Notes: generated by a model not told the origin, from the letters alone. 64,000 bases of DNA from M3007 sp031425035 (GCA_031425035.1 JANPIN010000106.1:17842-81841), one strand, 5' to 3'. Shown: positions 9,088 to 17,576, counted from the stretch's first letter. A program made the numbers and translations.

Positions 9088-9759
9088 TTAAGATCGCACT
9101 TCGTCTTCCGGTTCATGCAACGCCGGCCCTTCATTGGAAGGTTTATTAAGATTAGTCGAAACGCGATATCGCTCCAGCAGTCCATCCGGATTGGGTTGCG
9201 CCAGCTGCGCCATGGCTTGCTCGGGCGTACCGAAAAGCCAGTCCCGCTGTTCCTCTTCGGTGGTCAGCAGGAGCGGCATGCGATCGTGTAGATCATTCAT
9301 ATCGGTATTCGCCCCGGAGGTAACGATGGAAAAAGTGCGTTTATGTTCATCGCCCTGGCGCCAGTCTTCCCAGATGCCGGCCATAAACAGCAGGTCGCCG
9401 TTTTTATACCGAATGCGATAGGGCAATTTTTGATCGCCTTCCTTTCGCCATTCGTAAAAACTATCTGCCGGCACCAGGCAGCGGCGCTGACGAAAGGCCT
9501 GTTTGAAAGCCGGTTTTTCCGCCACCGTTTCCGCCCGCGCATTGATCATTTTTCCACCTTCTTTCCCGTCCTTGCTCCAAAAAGGGACGAGGCCCCAGTG
9601 GAGTTCGCTTAACTGGTCGGGCGAATCATGCAGGATGACCAAAGCCTTTTGGGTAGGGGCGATGTTATAGCGCAACTGAAAATTTGCCGGAATTTCCTTG
9701 CCTTTCAGTTGTTCGGCTATTTGTTTTTTGGTTGGGGCATATGAATAGCGTCCGCACAT
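9088..9759 (-). CDS. yedK: SRAP domain protein (HMCES/YedK abasic-site crosslinking)
   Basis: A 223-residue SOS-response-associated peptidase family protein. The start is placed at 9759 because SRAP proteins must expose cysteine 2 after methionine removal: the chain then begins MCGRYSYAP, with the catalytic cysteine at position 2. The open frame continues 47 codons further upstream to 9900, but using that start would bury the cysteine. Other family marks are RYNIAPTQ, HWGLVPFW, NARAETV, RCLVPADSFYEW and the histidine in LHDRMPLLL. YedK/HMCES forms a covalent link with abasic sites in single-stranded DNA and shields them at replication forks. It converges on the amine oxidase gene and its 5' side faces the proposed origin region. 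Confidence 0.93.
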   Translation of the reverse strand: MCGRYSYAPTKKQIAEQLKGKEIPANFQLRYNIAPTQKALVILHDSPDQLSELHWGLVPFWSKDGKEGGKMINARAETVAEKPAFKQAFRQRRCLVPADSFYEWRKEGDQKLPYRIRYKNGDLLFMAGIWEDWRQGDEHKRTFSIVTSGANTDMNDLHDRMPLLLTTEEEQRDWLFGTPEQAMAQLAQPNPDGLLERYRVSTNLNKPSNEGPALHEPEDEVRS

Positions 9760-9971
9760 AGTTATAAATTTTGGCGCGCCGGCTGGCGTTTTTGTTTTAG
9801 TAAAATCAACCTTTTTGGCCCACTCTTTCGGCAAATTACCCAATAGTCTATGGCCTGAAAAGGTCAAATGCTTAACAGCGAGCGTATTAAGGGGAAACAT
9901 TTATTGTTTTAAAATGTTACCAACACCGGAAAAGTTTCCTTTTGCAATGCGCTACTAATCAGCTACTTACT

Positions 9972-9995
9972 CAAAGAAATTTTCAAATTTCTTTG
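9972..9995. repeat. Perfect 11-bp inverted repeat at the edge of the candidate origin
   Basis: CAAAGAAATTT at 9972-9982 and AAATTTCTTTG at 9985-9995 are exact reverse complements separated by two bases. The right arm abuts the DnaA-like box at 9994-10002. It could be a protein-binding palindrome or an RNA hairpin; its function is unknown. Confidence 0.6.
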
Positions 9996-10021
9996 TGCAT
10001 AAAAACGGGTCTTTTACACGC

Positions 10022-10290
10022 TTACTCACATCCGCCAACATGCCCGGCCGCAAAAAGCCAATTTCGCCTGTCGAATGTGTAGAAGCGTCGCTTTGGCAAA
10101 CGGTAATCCACAGCCCGGACGCTGGCGAATAGTTAAACAGGGGGTTTACTAACTTTTACGGAAAAGCCTGTGGATAACCCGGCAACTGCTTGATCAACCG
10201 GCTTTATAATTAACGTACAATTGTGGGGAAAGCTGGTAACTGTTGCGGATAACCACTTTTGCATGTACAGTTACGCGGTTACTCACATCC
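10022..10290. repeat. 12-bp direct repeat flanking the DnaA-box cluster
   Basis: TTACTCACATCC occurs at 10022-10033 and again, identically, at 10279-10290. Each copy begins with a DnaA-like TTACTCACA. The two copies bracket the better boxes at 10104, 10169 and 10244. Confidence 0.5.
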
Positions 10291-10385
10291 TAACACCCCT
10301 GATGATGGTCGATGAATTTTTTTACAAACTATTTAAAATCATTAAAGAGTAATCAGGGTAGTGGAAAGTGAAGAAAAGACTGTTC

Positions 10386-10393
10386 TACTTTTG
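10386..10393 (+). promoter_or_regulatory. TAnnTTTG -7 box upstream of the heme A synthase gene
   Basis: TACTTTTG fits the Bacteroidota -7 element and lies 40 bases before the ATG. No TTG is found at the expected -33 distance, so the assignment is tentative. Confidence 0.4.
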
Positions 10394-10433
10394 TTTTAAA
10401 ATATCCACCGCTCCGGTCGGATAAATTGTAAAA

Positions 10434-11579
10434 ATGCATGCCATGTTCAATATAAAGTACGCGGAAGATAATCGTATAGGGCAGTCAGTGAAGATCTGGC
10501 TGTTCATCGGTCTGTTCATGATCCTGATGCAGGTTATCATCGGGGGAGTCACCCGACTAACCGGGAGTGGGCTCAGTATCACCAAATGGGAAATCGTCAC
10601 CGGATCCATCCCCCCTTTGAACCAGGCCGCCTGGCAGGAAGCCTTCGATTTATATCAGCAAACGCCTCAGTATCAAAAGATTAACCAGGGTATGTCGCTG
10701 GATGATTTCAAGTTCATCTTCTTCTGGGAATACTTTCACCGGCTCTGGGCGCGGCTGATGTTCTTTGTGTTCGTCATTCCTTTTGGCTGGTTTTTGCTGC
10801 GCGGCCGGCTTTCCAAACGGCTGACTTTGCGGCTGATCGGGGTGGTACTTCTAGCCGGATTAGAAGGATTTTTCGGCTGGATCATGGTGTATAGCGGCCT
10901 GATCAAACGCCCCTGGGTCAATGCCTATAACCTGACCCTGCATCTGGTGACAGCGCTGGTCATTTTTAGTTTTCTGCTGTGGACCATTTTTATTGCCGTA
11001 CAACCGCGCCTGGAAAGTGGTCGTCGGGAGAAATTAAGGCCCTGGCGTCGTTACGTGTGGATCACCGTAGGGGTAGCGTTCCTGCAAATAGGACTCGGCG
11101 CGCTGATGTCAGGCAGCAAAGCCGGATTGCTTTATCCGACCTGGCCATCGATGCAGGGCAGTTATTTGCCCGGCCTGCTGCTGAACGCGGATAACTGGCG
11201 CCTGGCGCATTTAATCGACTATGATACGCATCCATTCATGCCGACCCTGATCCAGTTCCTACATCGTAATGTGGCCTATCTACTCACTGGACTGATCCTA
11301 TACTTTGTCTGGCGTTTGCGTACCGTTCCGGTGTCGAAGGCATTGCAGCGGGGCAACATTGCGTTAGTGAGTCTGCTATTTCTTCAAGTGCTGCTGGGCA
11401 TATTGACTCTTTTGAATTGTGTTGGCAAAATACCGGTAGCGTTGGGCGTTATGCACCAGGCCGGCGCCGTTCTTTTGCTGAGTGCCCTGTTGTTTGTGGC
11501 TTATCAGTTCAGCGACGGAGCCACGAAAGGAGAGGCTGTCATCGACCCGGAACGGAAGCGGGAAGCCGTCAGGATCTAA
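10434..11579 (+). CDS. ctaA: Heme A synthase, COX15/CtaA family
   Basis: A 381-residue membrane protein with about eight hydrophobic helices. Near the start it has the family segment IIGGVTRLTGSGLSITKWE, followed by WEYFHRLWAR with a likely haem-ligand histidine, and later LIQFLHRNVAY and MHQAGAVLLL with further histidines. COX15/CtaA oxidises heme O to heme A for cytochrome aa3-type terminal oxidases in the inner membrane. The length is typical of the alphaproteobacterial/mitochondrial Cox15 type. The second methionine, three codons in (MFNIKY), is an alternative start. No other cytochrome oxidase assembly gene is adjacent. Confidence 0.92.
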   Translation: MHAMFNIKYAEDNRIGQSVKIWLFIGLFMILMQVIIGGVTRLTGSGLSITKWEIVTGSIPPLNQAAWQEAFDLYQQTPQYQKINQGMSLDDFKFIFFWEYFHRLWARLMFFVFVIPFGWFLLRGRLSKRLTLRLIGVVLLAGLEGFFGWIMVYSGLIKRPWVNAYNLTLHLVTALVIFSFLLWTIFIAVQPRLESGRREKLRPWRRYVWITVGVAFLQIGLGALMSGSKAGLLYPTWPSMQGSYLPGLLLNADNWRLAHLIDYDTHPFMPTLIQFLHRNVAYLLTGLILYFVWRLRTVPVSKALQRGNIALVSLLFLQVLLGILTLLNCVGKIPVALGVMHQAGAVLLLSALLFVAYQFSDGATKGEAVIDPERKREAVRI

Positions 11580-11633
11580 GGTGGACCATTTGTCAAGGCT
11601 CAAAGTGGAGACATAAGATATCCGGGTTTTTGC

Positions 11634-11641
11634 TACTTTTG
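11634..11641 (+). promoter_or_regulatory. TAnnTTTG -7 box upstream of the alpha/beta hydrolase gene
   Basis: TACTTTTG lies 23 bases before the ATG at 11665. No properly spaced TTG is seen. Confidence 0.4.
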
Positions 11642-11664
11642 CTATTCAACATGAAATAGAACGA

Positions 11665-12444
11665 ATGAACGTAACCATAATTGAGGAAAACGGATTCCGC
11701 TATATTGAATCTGGCGCCAAGGATGAAACCCTGCTGCTGCTGCATGGCTTGTTTGGGGCACTGAGTAATTTTGAAAGTGTGATCAATCACTTTTCGGACC
11801 GGTATAATGTGGTCGTCCCCATCCTGCCGATTTACGAAATGCCCATCTTTCAGGTGTCGGTTATGGGGTTGGTAGAGTTTGTCACCAAGTTCGTGGAATA
11901 TAAAGGTTTGACTAAAGTCCATTTATTGGGCAATTCCCTGGGCGGACATATTGCGCAACTGTTCGCATTGTCCCATCCGGAAAAAGTAGCTTCGATTACG
12001 CTGACGGGTAGTTCCGGTCTTTTTGAAAGCGCTTTCGGTACCGCCTTTCCACGTCGCGGCGATTATGAATATATTAAAAATAAAACCGGCGAAACTTTCT
12101 ACAATCCGGAAGTCGCCAGCAAGGAACTGGTCGACGAGGTTTTCGGTATTGTCAATGATCGTAACAAAGCGATCCGGGTAGTCGCTACAGCCAAGTCTGC
12201 GGTGCGTCATAACCTGGGCGATAAGTTGCACAACATCAAGGTTCCAACGCTATTGGTTTGGGGCAATCAGGATACCGTGACCCCGCCTTTTGTGGCTGAT
12301 AAGTTTCACGAACTGATCACGAATTCGCAACTTTACTTCATCGATAAATGCGGACATGCACCGATGATGGAGAAACCCGCCGAGTTCAATCAAATACTGG
12401 ATGAGTTTTTAACGAGTGTTACCGCCGGGAAACTGACCGTTTAA
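11665..12444 (+). CDS. Alpha/beta hydrolase
   Basis: A 259-residue alpha/beta-hydrolase-fold protein with the oxyanion segment LLLHGLFGALSNF near residue 24, the nucleophile elbow LLGNSLGGH with serine near residue 91, a late acidic strand LLVWGNQDTVTP, and the catalytic histidine in KCGHAPMMEKP near residue 230. These are the marks of the esterase/C-C-bond hydrolase group (MhpC, BioH-like). The substrate cannot be derived. It has no signal peptide and is presumably cytoplasmic. A strong hairpin terminator follows 20 bases after the stop. Confidence 0.9.
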   Translation: MNVTIIEENGFRYIESGAKDETLLLLHGLFGALSNFESVINHFSDRYNVVVPILPIYEMPIFQVSVMGLVEFVTKFVEYKGLTKVHLLGNSLGGHIAQLFALSHPEKVASITLTGSSGLFESAFGTAFPRRGDYEYIKNKTGETFYNPEVASKELVDEVFGIVNDRNKAIRVVATAKSAVRHNLGDKLHNIKVPTLLVWGNQDTVTPPFVADKFHELITNSQLYFIDKCGHAPMMEKPAEFNQILDEFLTSVTAGKLTV

Positions 12445-12463
12445 TTTTAGTAACTGTAGAAAT

Positions 12464-12502
12464 AGGGGCAAATCATGAGATCATGGTCTGCCCCTGTTTT
12501 TT
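12464..12502 (+). terminator. Rho-independent terminator after the hydrolase gene
   Basis: The arms AGGGGCA and TGCCCCT, extended by ATCATGA/TCATGGT across one mismatch, form a stem of about 15 pairs with a very short loop. TTTTTT follows. Confidence 0.8.
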
Positions 12503-12577
12503 GAATATATTTGTAAGTATATTGTTATTAGTTAATGGAATAGACTTTAGACTCTTCTTATTAGATCTAAGGTTCAA

Positions 12578-13885
12578 TTAGCCATACTGCTCAAACAACC
12601 AATTCTTGAAAGTCTCGAATTCGGGTTGCATGCTTGTTGCTACTTTCTCCCGGTTTTCAAGCTCTTTCAAACGTGCCGGTATTTCTATTTTTTTCTCTAA
12701 AATGCGCTCTACATCTTCCAGAAATTTCGCTGGATGGGCAGTCTCCATAATGACACCCACTGAACTTGGATCCACATTTTTCTGATAAGCCCGTAATGCC
12801 AGATAACCAACTGCGCCGTGCGGGTCAATTATATATTTATAGCGTTGATCTATTTCGCGCATAGCAGCTTCTGTTTCGTCATCGGTGAATGAAAAACCTG
12901 CGACATCACTGCGCATATTGTTCCACGTGGAACCATACAGATTTTGCATGCGGGCAAAATTGGAAGGATTGCCGACGTCCATGGCATTTGATAAAGTACG
13001 CACCGAAACGGTTGGCTTATAGGTTCCGCTCTGCAAATAATCTGGAACAACCCGGTTGGCATTGGTGGCAGCAATAAATTTATCAACCGGCAGGCCCATT
13101 CTTTTTGCCAGAATACCCGCTGTCAAATTGCCGAAGTTGCCCGAAGGAATAGCAAAAACCACGGGCTGATTGGATTTAGGTAGTTGCTTAAAAGCTTCGA
13201 AATAGTAAAATGACTGGGGGATTAAGCGGGCGATATTAATACTGTTGGCGCTGCTCAACCTGATCGCCTGCGTTAAATCCTTGTCTAAAAATGCGCGTTT
13301 TACCAGGGCCTGGCAATCATCGAATGTGCCGTTGATTTCCAGTGCTGAAATATTATGACCCAGTGTAGTCAGTTGCTTTTCCTGGAGTGGACTGACCTTG
13401 CCGGCAGGGTAGAGAATGACCACCCGAATACCTGGCGTTTGATAAAAGCCTGCTGCCACCGCTCCGCCGGTATCACCTGATGTGGCTACCAGAATAACAA
13501 TTTCCTTCTCTTGGTGCGGGTGGAGGTAAGCCATCATTTCGGCCATGAAACGCGCGCCGAAATCCTTAAACGCGAGCGAGGGTCCATGGGTTAGTTCCAG
13601 CACATAGCTATGCTCGTCCAATGCATGCAGTGGTGCAGGGAAGTTGATAGCTCGATTAATGATGCCGCGTAGTGCATGATCGTCGATGGCGCCTTGCAAA
13701 AATGTTTTGGCAACAGTAAATGCTATATCGGGAAAAGAAAAATCGCTGAGGTGTTCAGTAAAAGAGGTAGGTAAAACCGGTAAATGCAGCGGCATGAAGA
13801 GACCATTATCATCCGGCAATCCTTTGAAAATAGCTTCCTCTAAACCCACGCTCAAGCTTGGGTTATTCGTACTGTAAAATTGCAT
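12578..13885 (-). CDS. thrC: Threonine synthase
   Basis: A 435-residue PLP enzyme. The cofactor lysine lies in SLAFKDFGARF near residue 110, the phosphate-binding loop is ATSGDTGGAVAAGF near residue 155, and NSINIARLIPQSFYYFEAF and FAIPSGNFGNLTAG follow as in bacterial threonine synthases. It converts O-phosphohomoserine to threonine, the last step of the pathway. thrA and thrB are not beside it, unlike the thrABC operon common elsewhere. A near-parS sequence lies within the gene at 12919-12934, and a perfect parS lies just upstream of it at 13921. Confidence 0.97.
   Translation of the reverse strand: MQFYSTNNPSLSVGLEEAIFKGLPDDNGLFMPLHLPVLPTSFTEHLSDFSFPDIAFTVAKTFLQGAIDDHALRGIINRAINFPAPLHALDEHSYVLELTHGPSLAFKDFGARFMAEMMAYLHPHQEKEIVILVATSGDTGGAVAAGFYQTPGIRVVILYPAGKVSPLQEKQLTTLGHNISALEINGTFDDCQALVKRAFLDKDLTQAIRLSSANSINIARLIPQSFYYFEAFKQLPKSNQPVVFAIPSGNFGNLTAGILAKRMGLPVDKFIAATNANRVVPDYLQSGTYKPTVSVRTLSNAMDVGNPSNFARMQNLYGSTWNNMRSDVAGFSFTDDETEAAMREIDQRYKYIIDPHGAVGYLALRAYQKNVDPSSVGVIMETAHPAKFLEDVERILEKKIEIPARLKELENREKVATSMQPEFETFKNWLFEQYG
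12919..12934. other. parS-like ParB site inside thrC
   Basis: TGTTCCACGTGGAACC differs only at the last base from the palindrome TGTTCCACGTGGAACA, a form of the parS consensus. See the perfect site at 13921. Confidence 0.6.
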
Positions 13886-13920
13886 AGGGCTTTAATGAAT
13901 TAAATTGGTACAGAGTGAAT

Positions 13921-13936
13921 TGTTCCACGTGAAACA
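13921..13936. other. parS site (ParB binding, chromosome segregation)
   Basis: TGTTCCACGTGAAACA fits the 16-bp bacterial parS consensus TGTTNCACGTGAAACA at every position. It lies between thrC and the OmpA-family gene, 3.6 kb from the candidate oriC. ParB loads on such sites, spreads, and directs origin segregation. parS sites normally cluster near oriC, and near copies are found at 12919 and 2696. Confidence 0.88.
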
Positions 13937-13953
13937 TTCAGGCTTAGCGAGCC

Positions 13954-15573
13954 CTAGAGTTTGGTAATGATGATTTCAACCCGTCGGTTTTTCTTCCTCA
14001 TATCGTTATTGCTATTATCGGTCAAGGGCTTTTGTGCACCAAAGCCAAGGGTTGCAATCCGTTCAGGCTTTATACCTTTTTGCACCAGAAAGGTTTTAAT
14101 GGCCTGGGCACGGTCCTGGGAAAGTTGCAGCAGGTCAGCAGTTTTGCCAATATTATCGGTATGGCCTTCCACCCGAATTTGCAGACTCGGGTTTTCTGCC
14201 AGCAGACTATTCAGTTTGTCCAGTTCGGCGAAGGAGCTTTCCAGGATAATGGCTTTCGACTGCTGGAAATAAATGGGCAGTAAATCGATCTTATCGGCTA
14301 CTTGTAACAGATCGAGATACAGGTCCAGGTACCGTTCCCGGAAATAATAGTAGTCCCGGCGGAATAATACCGTATCCGTCGTACCGCGAAAACCGGTCTT
14401 GACCGGGGTGAAATTGAAGTGTACGCCCTTGGGTATTTTCAAAGTAAGCGTTCCATCGGCGGCAAAAGTGTGGTTGTTCGATCCATCTTCCGAATCGTAG
14501 AATACGGTTGCGCCCGGCACCAGTTGGTTGGTTTTGCGGCTCAACACCCGAACCCTGACCGGATATTCACTTTGCTGGGGTGGGGCGATCTTCACGCGAA
14601 AGATGTCGCTGCTGCCATCGCGCTTGGAAGTAAAGTAAATGAAGCCGGTAGATGTGTTGAAATAGGGCTGGCTATCATCGGCACTGGAGTTGATGGGTTC
14701 ATCCATACGCACCGGAACCGACCAGTTTTTCCACGTCTTGTCCAAACGGGTGGACGAAAAAATGTCGTTCCCACCCATTGTTCCCGGCCGGTTGGAAGAA
14801 AAGTATAGGGTGAAGTTATCCTCCGACAGGAAGGGGGTGGTTTCACGTTGATCGGAATTGATCACATTACCCAGATGTTGCGGGGCACTCCACTGGTCCA
14901 GCCCTTCCTTGAAACAGATATACAAGTCCATATCCCGGGAGTCTGACCGAACCGCCGACAGGATGAGCACCTTGCCATCATAACTCATGGTCAGGTTAAC
15001 GTCCGAAGCAATGGTGTAGAAATCCTTGATGGTAATTGGTTTGGGAAACGACCAGCCAGTACTATCGGAATTGCGCCTAACCAGGGAGAAACCACGATCC
15101 ATATCCCCGTTTGGTGAGAACTGATTGATCACGTATAGGGCATTTGGGTCGGGCGTAATAGTCACCACACTATTGGGAAGCGCATTATTAAGCGGTGATC
15201 CGGGGTGAATGGTACGGTGAAATGCAACGGTATCGCCTTCGGCAATCCAGATATCCTGGTTATAACCAGAGGAGACCGGATCCGTTATAGGTTTGCCATT
15301 CATCTGCGTAAAGGCCTCTGCCAGTAAATTCAGGTATTCCGCAGGCTTAAGCGTCCGGTAACGATCGATGCTGTCAATGACTAAAGTGCGGTTGAAGTCT
15401 GGAAATCCGACCCGGGTAAAATACAGGCTTTGACCGTCGCGACTGGGTACCGGGGTGATTTCATCAAAAGCGGAGTTAATGAATTCGGGTAGTTTTTCCA
15501 GTTGAAAATACTGGGCGTGTAAGCTGGCGCCGGTTAGGAACAGGCCCAACAGTAGTAGAATGTGTCGTGTCAT
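13954..15573 (-). CDS. OmpA family outer-membrane protein with PD40/TolB-like repeats
   Basis: The start at 15573 gives 539 residues beginning with a clear signal peptide (MTRHILLLLGLFLTGASLHAQ); the frame runs 19 codons further upstream without purpose. The middle holds WD40-like PD40 units such as TPFLSEDNFTLYFSSNRPGTMGG and QPYFNTSTGFIYFTSKRDG, which predict a beta-propeller. A short carboxypeptidase-regulatory-like domain follows (RVRVLSRKTNQLVPGATV). The C-terminal 110 residues form an OmpA peptidoglycan-binding domain with VEGHTDNIG and NRRVEI. Such proteins tether the outer membrane to peptidoglycan; some Bacteroidota relatives sit near gliding or T9SS genes. No partner is adjacent here. 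Confidence 0.9.
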   Translation of the reverse strand: MTRHILLLLGLFLTGASLHAQYFQLEKLPEFINSAFDEITPVPSRDGQSLYFTRVGFPDFNRTLVIDSIDRYRTLKPAEYLNLLAEAFTQMNGKPITDPVSSGYNQDIWIAEGDTVAFHRTIHPGSPLNNALPNSVVTITPDPNALYVINQFSPNGDMDRGFSLVRRNSDSTGWSFPKPITIKDFYTIASDVNLTMSYDGKVLILSAVRSDSRDMDLYICFKEGLDQWSAPQHLGNVINSDQRETTPFLSEDNFTLYFSSNRPGTMGGNDIFSSTRLDKTWKNWSVPVRMDEPINSSADDSQPYFNTSTGFIYFTSKRDGSSDIFRVKIAPPQQSEYPVRVRVLSRKTNQLVPGATVFYDSEDGSNNHTFAADGTLTLKIPKGVHFNFTPVKTGFRGTTDTVLFRRDYYYFRERYLDLYLDLLQVADKIDLLPIYFQQSKAIILESSFAELDKLNSLLAENPSLQIRVEGHTDNIGKTADLLQLSQDRAQAIKTFLVQKGIKPERIATLGFGAQKPLTDNSNNDMRKKNRRVEIIITKL

Positions 15574-15601
15574 AAGTAGTGCAAAATTAAGACTTCCGGG
15601 T

Positions 15602-15645
15602 AAAAGAAAACGGGGGTTGACTTCGTACAAACGAAATCAACCCCC
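15602..15645 (-). terminator. Rho-independent terminator of the blaI-blaR1 operon
   Basis: The arms GGGGGTTGA and TCAACCCCC plus TTCGT/ACGAA inside one mismatch give about 14 pairs around a four-base loop. Read on the minus strand it is followed by a T-rich run. It lies 27 bases after the M56 gene stop. Confidence 0.8.
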
Positions 15646-15671
15646 GCCGGGTTTTACGAACGAAAGAATTA

Positions 15672-17576
15672 CTATTGCCCGCTATCCCGTGCCCGGCGCT
15701 CGGCCTCTAACTTGCGGTGTTGTTCTTCTAATTTTTGATGCTGCTTCTCTATTTCTTTTTCCGCCTTCTGTAGTTCTTTTTCCGCTTTTCTTAACGCTTT
15801 CTCCTGCTTCGTACGGTCTTTGTCGACCATGCTACGGTCTTTATCTGCTAACTCCCTGCTCAGTTCCATCTCCCTGCGTGCTTCTTCGCCAGGACCATAA
15901 GCCGGCATAATTCGTTCATTGCGGTAGATGATTACGTTTCTTTCCTCACTGCCTGGGTGAACACGGTGCATTTCATGGTCATTAATAATGACGTGTTGCT
16001 GGTAAATTTCAACCGGCGCTTCTATTTCGACAGCTTCCCCTTCCTGGACGCGTTTTCCGTCCATCCATACTTCTCCATTTTTTACTACAATGTCGGTAGG
16101 TTTACCGCCCCGATCCAGGTGAATAACGGTGTTGCCTTCCGCGTCCTTAGCGGTAGAAATTCGCTGCGAACGCATAGGCGGGGGAGCTACTGCCGGCATG
16201 GGGGTTCTAAACTCTAACCTTTCGCCCGGCGGCATGGGCGGCATGGGCGGCATACCCGGTGCCGGAGGTGCAGGAGGTGGTGGCGGCGGGGCAGAGTCCA
16301 TGTCACGGCGTATATCATTGGTCAGTGCCTGATGCTGTGACCATTCAGTAGCCGGTATTTCACGTCCATCAATGTTCAGGCGGGTGACTTCACCATCTTT
16401 AATATCCATTTCTACTCTTTTACCATCATCTTCCCGTACGATTTTTTGCATCCGGTGCGGCGGTTTAGGAACAGAATCTATGACCGTAGGCACTACCTCC
16501 GACTGTCCGCCAAACCAGGCAACTGCCGTTTCCGTCAGCTTTTTATTGGCCGCTTCCAACTGTCCCGGGCCGTTAGCCCGCCATCCGATCATTGTTAATA
16601 CGCCAAGCAGTAAGGCCGTTGCTACAATTTTTTCCATGATTAATGATTTTTGCTGTGATGGTTGATTTAAAATCCGCCGAATCCGGGCGAGTAAAGAGAA
16701 GTGATGAAAGAATTTTTTGCGGCCTTGTGCGCCCAATGCCAGGGCATGGCCATTGGAAGGTTGGCGTTGCTGTAAATGCAACAGCGCTTTAGCCAGTGTA
16801 AACCGATCGCCCGTTAACCCAACTGCCGTATCGTCGCAGCAGTTTTCCCGTTCCGCACAAATGACCGATGCAATCCACCAGGCCGCCGGATGATAATAAA
16901 AGAACACTTCGATGATTGCCTGTACAAGGTTGAAAAGCCAGTCGCGTCGTGCAATATGCGCCAGTTCATGCGCCAGAATGGATTCGACTTCCGCAACCGA
17001 AAGATGATTGATCAATCCGATGGGAAAGAAAATCAGGGGTTTAAAATAACCCCAGGCCAGGGGGGATTGTATCAGCGCCGACTCCAGCAGTACGACCGGT
17101 CGGGATAAATTCAATTGCGCGCCCAGAACATCAACCCGGTTTTGCCAAAAATCAGCCGCCGGCCGCATGCCCACCCGCTGTAAACGGTGCAAATAATACA
17201 TACCGCCAAAAAGACGCAGGAGATATATTGAAAAACCGGTGACCCAAATGCACACGACTAACCCGGTATGATGTTCCAGCCAATAACTGATGGCCTCCAG
17301 GAAATCCGGAGAGGTCGTATGCAAGGGCAAAAGGATCACTTGCGCATCCTCGATCGGCATACTCATCTTGTGATAAATAATCCAGCAAAAAGTGCCGGTA
17401 AACGTGATGAACGCAGCCACAAGACTGCTAAATGCCGTCCAATAGCGACTTGAGGCACTGCGTAAGCGAGGCAGCGCAAAAGCCAGAACCAGGGCGAATA
17501 AAGTAATTTGCCAGACCGAATGCGCCAGTGCCCAGGCGAGGGACTGAAAAGAAGTATGGAGAAGATCACTGTTCAT
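15672..17576 (-). CDS. M56 family metallopeptidase, BlaR1/MecR1-like
   Basis: The start at 17576 (MNSDLLHTSFQSL) gives 634 residues and overlaps the blaI-like gene by 11 bases, so the two are translationally coupled. Four N-terminal membrane helices surround the cytoplasmic zinc protease motif HELAH (ESILAHELAHIARRDW, near residue 205). A further helix lies near residue 325. The extracytoplasmic part has no penicillin-binding fold. It contains a proline/methionine-rich stretch near residue 440 and ends in a charged coiled coil of about 70 residues (lysine/glutamate heptads). In BlaR1/MecR1 the protease domain inactivates the BlaI repressor after a signal is sensed. The signal here is unknown and no beta-lactamase gene is present. 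Confidence 0.9.
   Translation of the reverse strand: MNSDLLHTSFQSLAWALAHSVWQITLFALVLAFALPRLRSASSRYWTAFSSLVAAFITFTGTFCWIIYHKMSMPIEDAQVILLPLHTTSPDFLEAISYWLEHHTGLVVCIWVTGFSIYLLRLFGGMYYLHRLQRVGMRPAADFWQNRVDVLGAQLNLSRPVVLLESALIQSPLAWGYFKPLIFFPIGLINHLSVAEVESILAHELAHIARRDWLFNLVQAIIEVFFYYHPAAWWIASVICAERENCCDDTAVGLTGDRFTLAKALLHLQQRQPSNGHALALGAQGRKKFFHHFSLLARIRRILNQPSQQKSLIMEKIVATALLLGVLTMIGWRANGPGQLEAANKKLTETAVAWFGGQSEVVPTVIDSVPKPPHRMQKIVREDDGKRVEMDIKDGEVTRLNIDGREIPATEWSQHQALTNDIRRDMDSAPPPPPPAPPAPGMPPMPPMPPGERLEFRTPMPAVAPPPMRSQRISTAKDAEGNTVIHLDRGGKPTDIVVKNGEVWMDGKRVQEGEAVEIEAPVEIYQQHVIINDHEMHRVHPGSEERNVIIYRNERIMPAYGPGEEARREMELSRELADKDRSMVDKDRTKQEKALRKAEKELQKAEKEIEKQHQKLEEQHRKLEAERRARDSGQ

Larger units (their letters stand above)
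9760..10433. other. Candidate chromosomal replication origin (oriC)
   Basis: This 674-base gene-free region holds a cluster of DnaA-box-like 9-mers. A perfect TTATCCACA lies on the minus strand at 10169-10177. TTATGCACA, which fits TTATNCACA, lies at 9994-10002 (minus). One-mismatch copies lie at 10104-10112 (TAATCCACA, plus) and 10244-10252 (TTATCCGCA, minus), and TTACTCACA occurs at 10022-10030 and 10279-10287. An AT-rich segment at 10313-10353 follows the last box and could be the unwinding element. A perfect parS site 3.6 kb away and two near copies agree with an origin. dnaA itself is not in the window. No rRNA or coding signal is seen in the stretch. The call is inference from motifs. 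Confidence 0.6.

Noticed and set aside
9760..9900. 47-codon N-terminal extension of the SRAP frame up to 9900
   Set aside because: It would place the catalytic cysteine at residue 49; family proteins require it at position 2, so the start is 9759.
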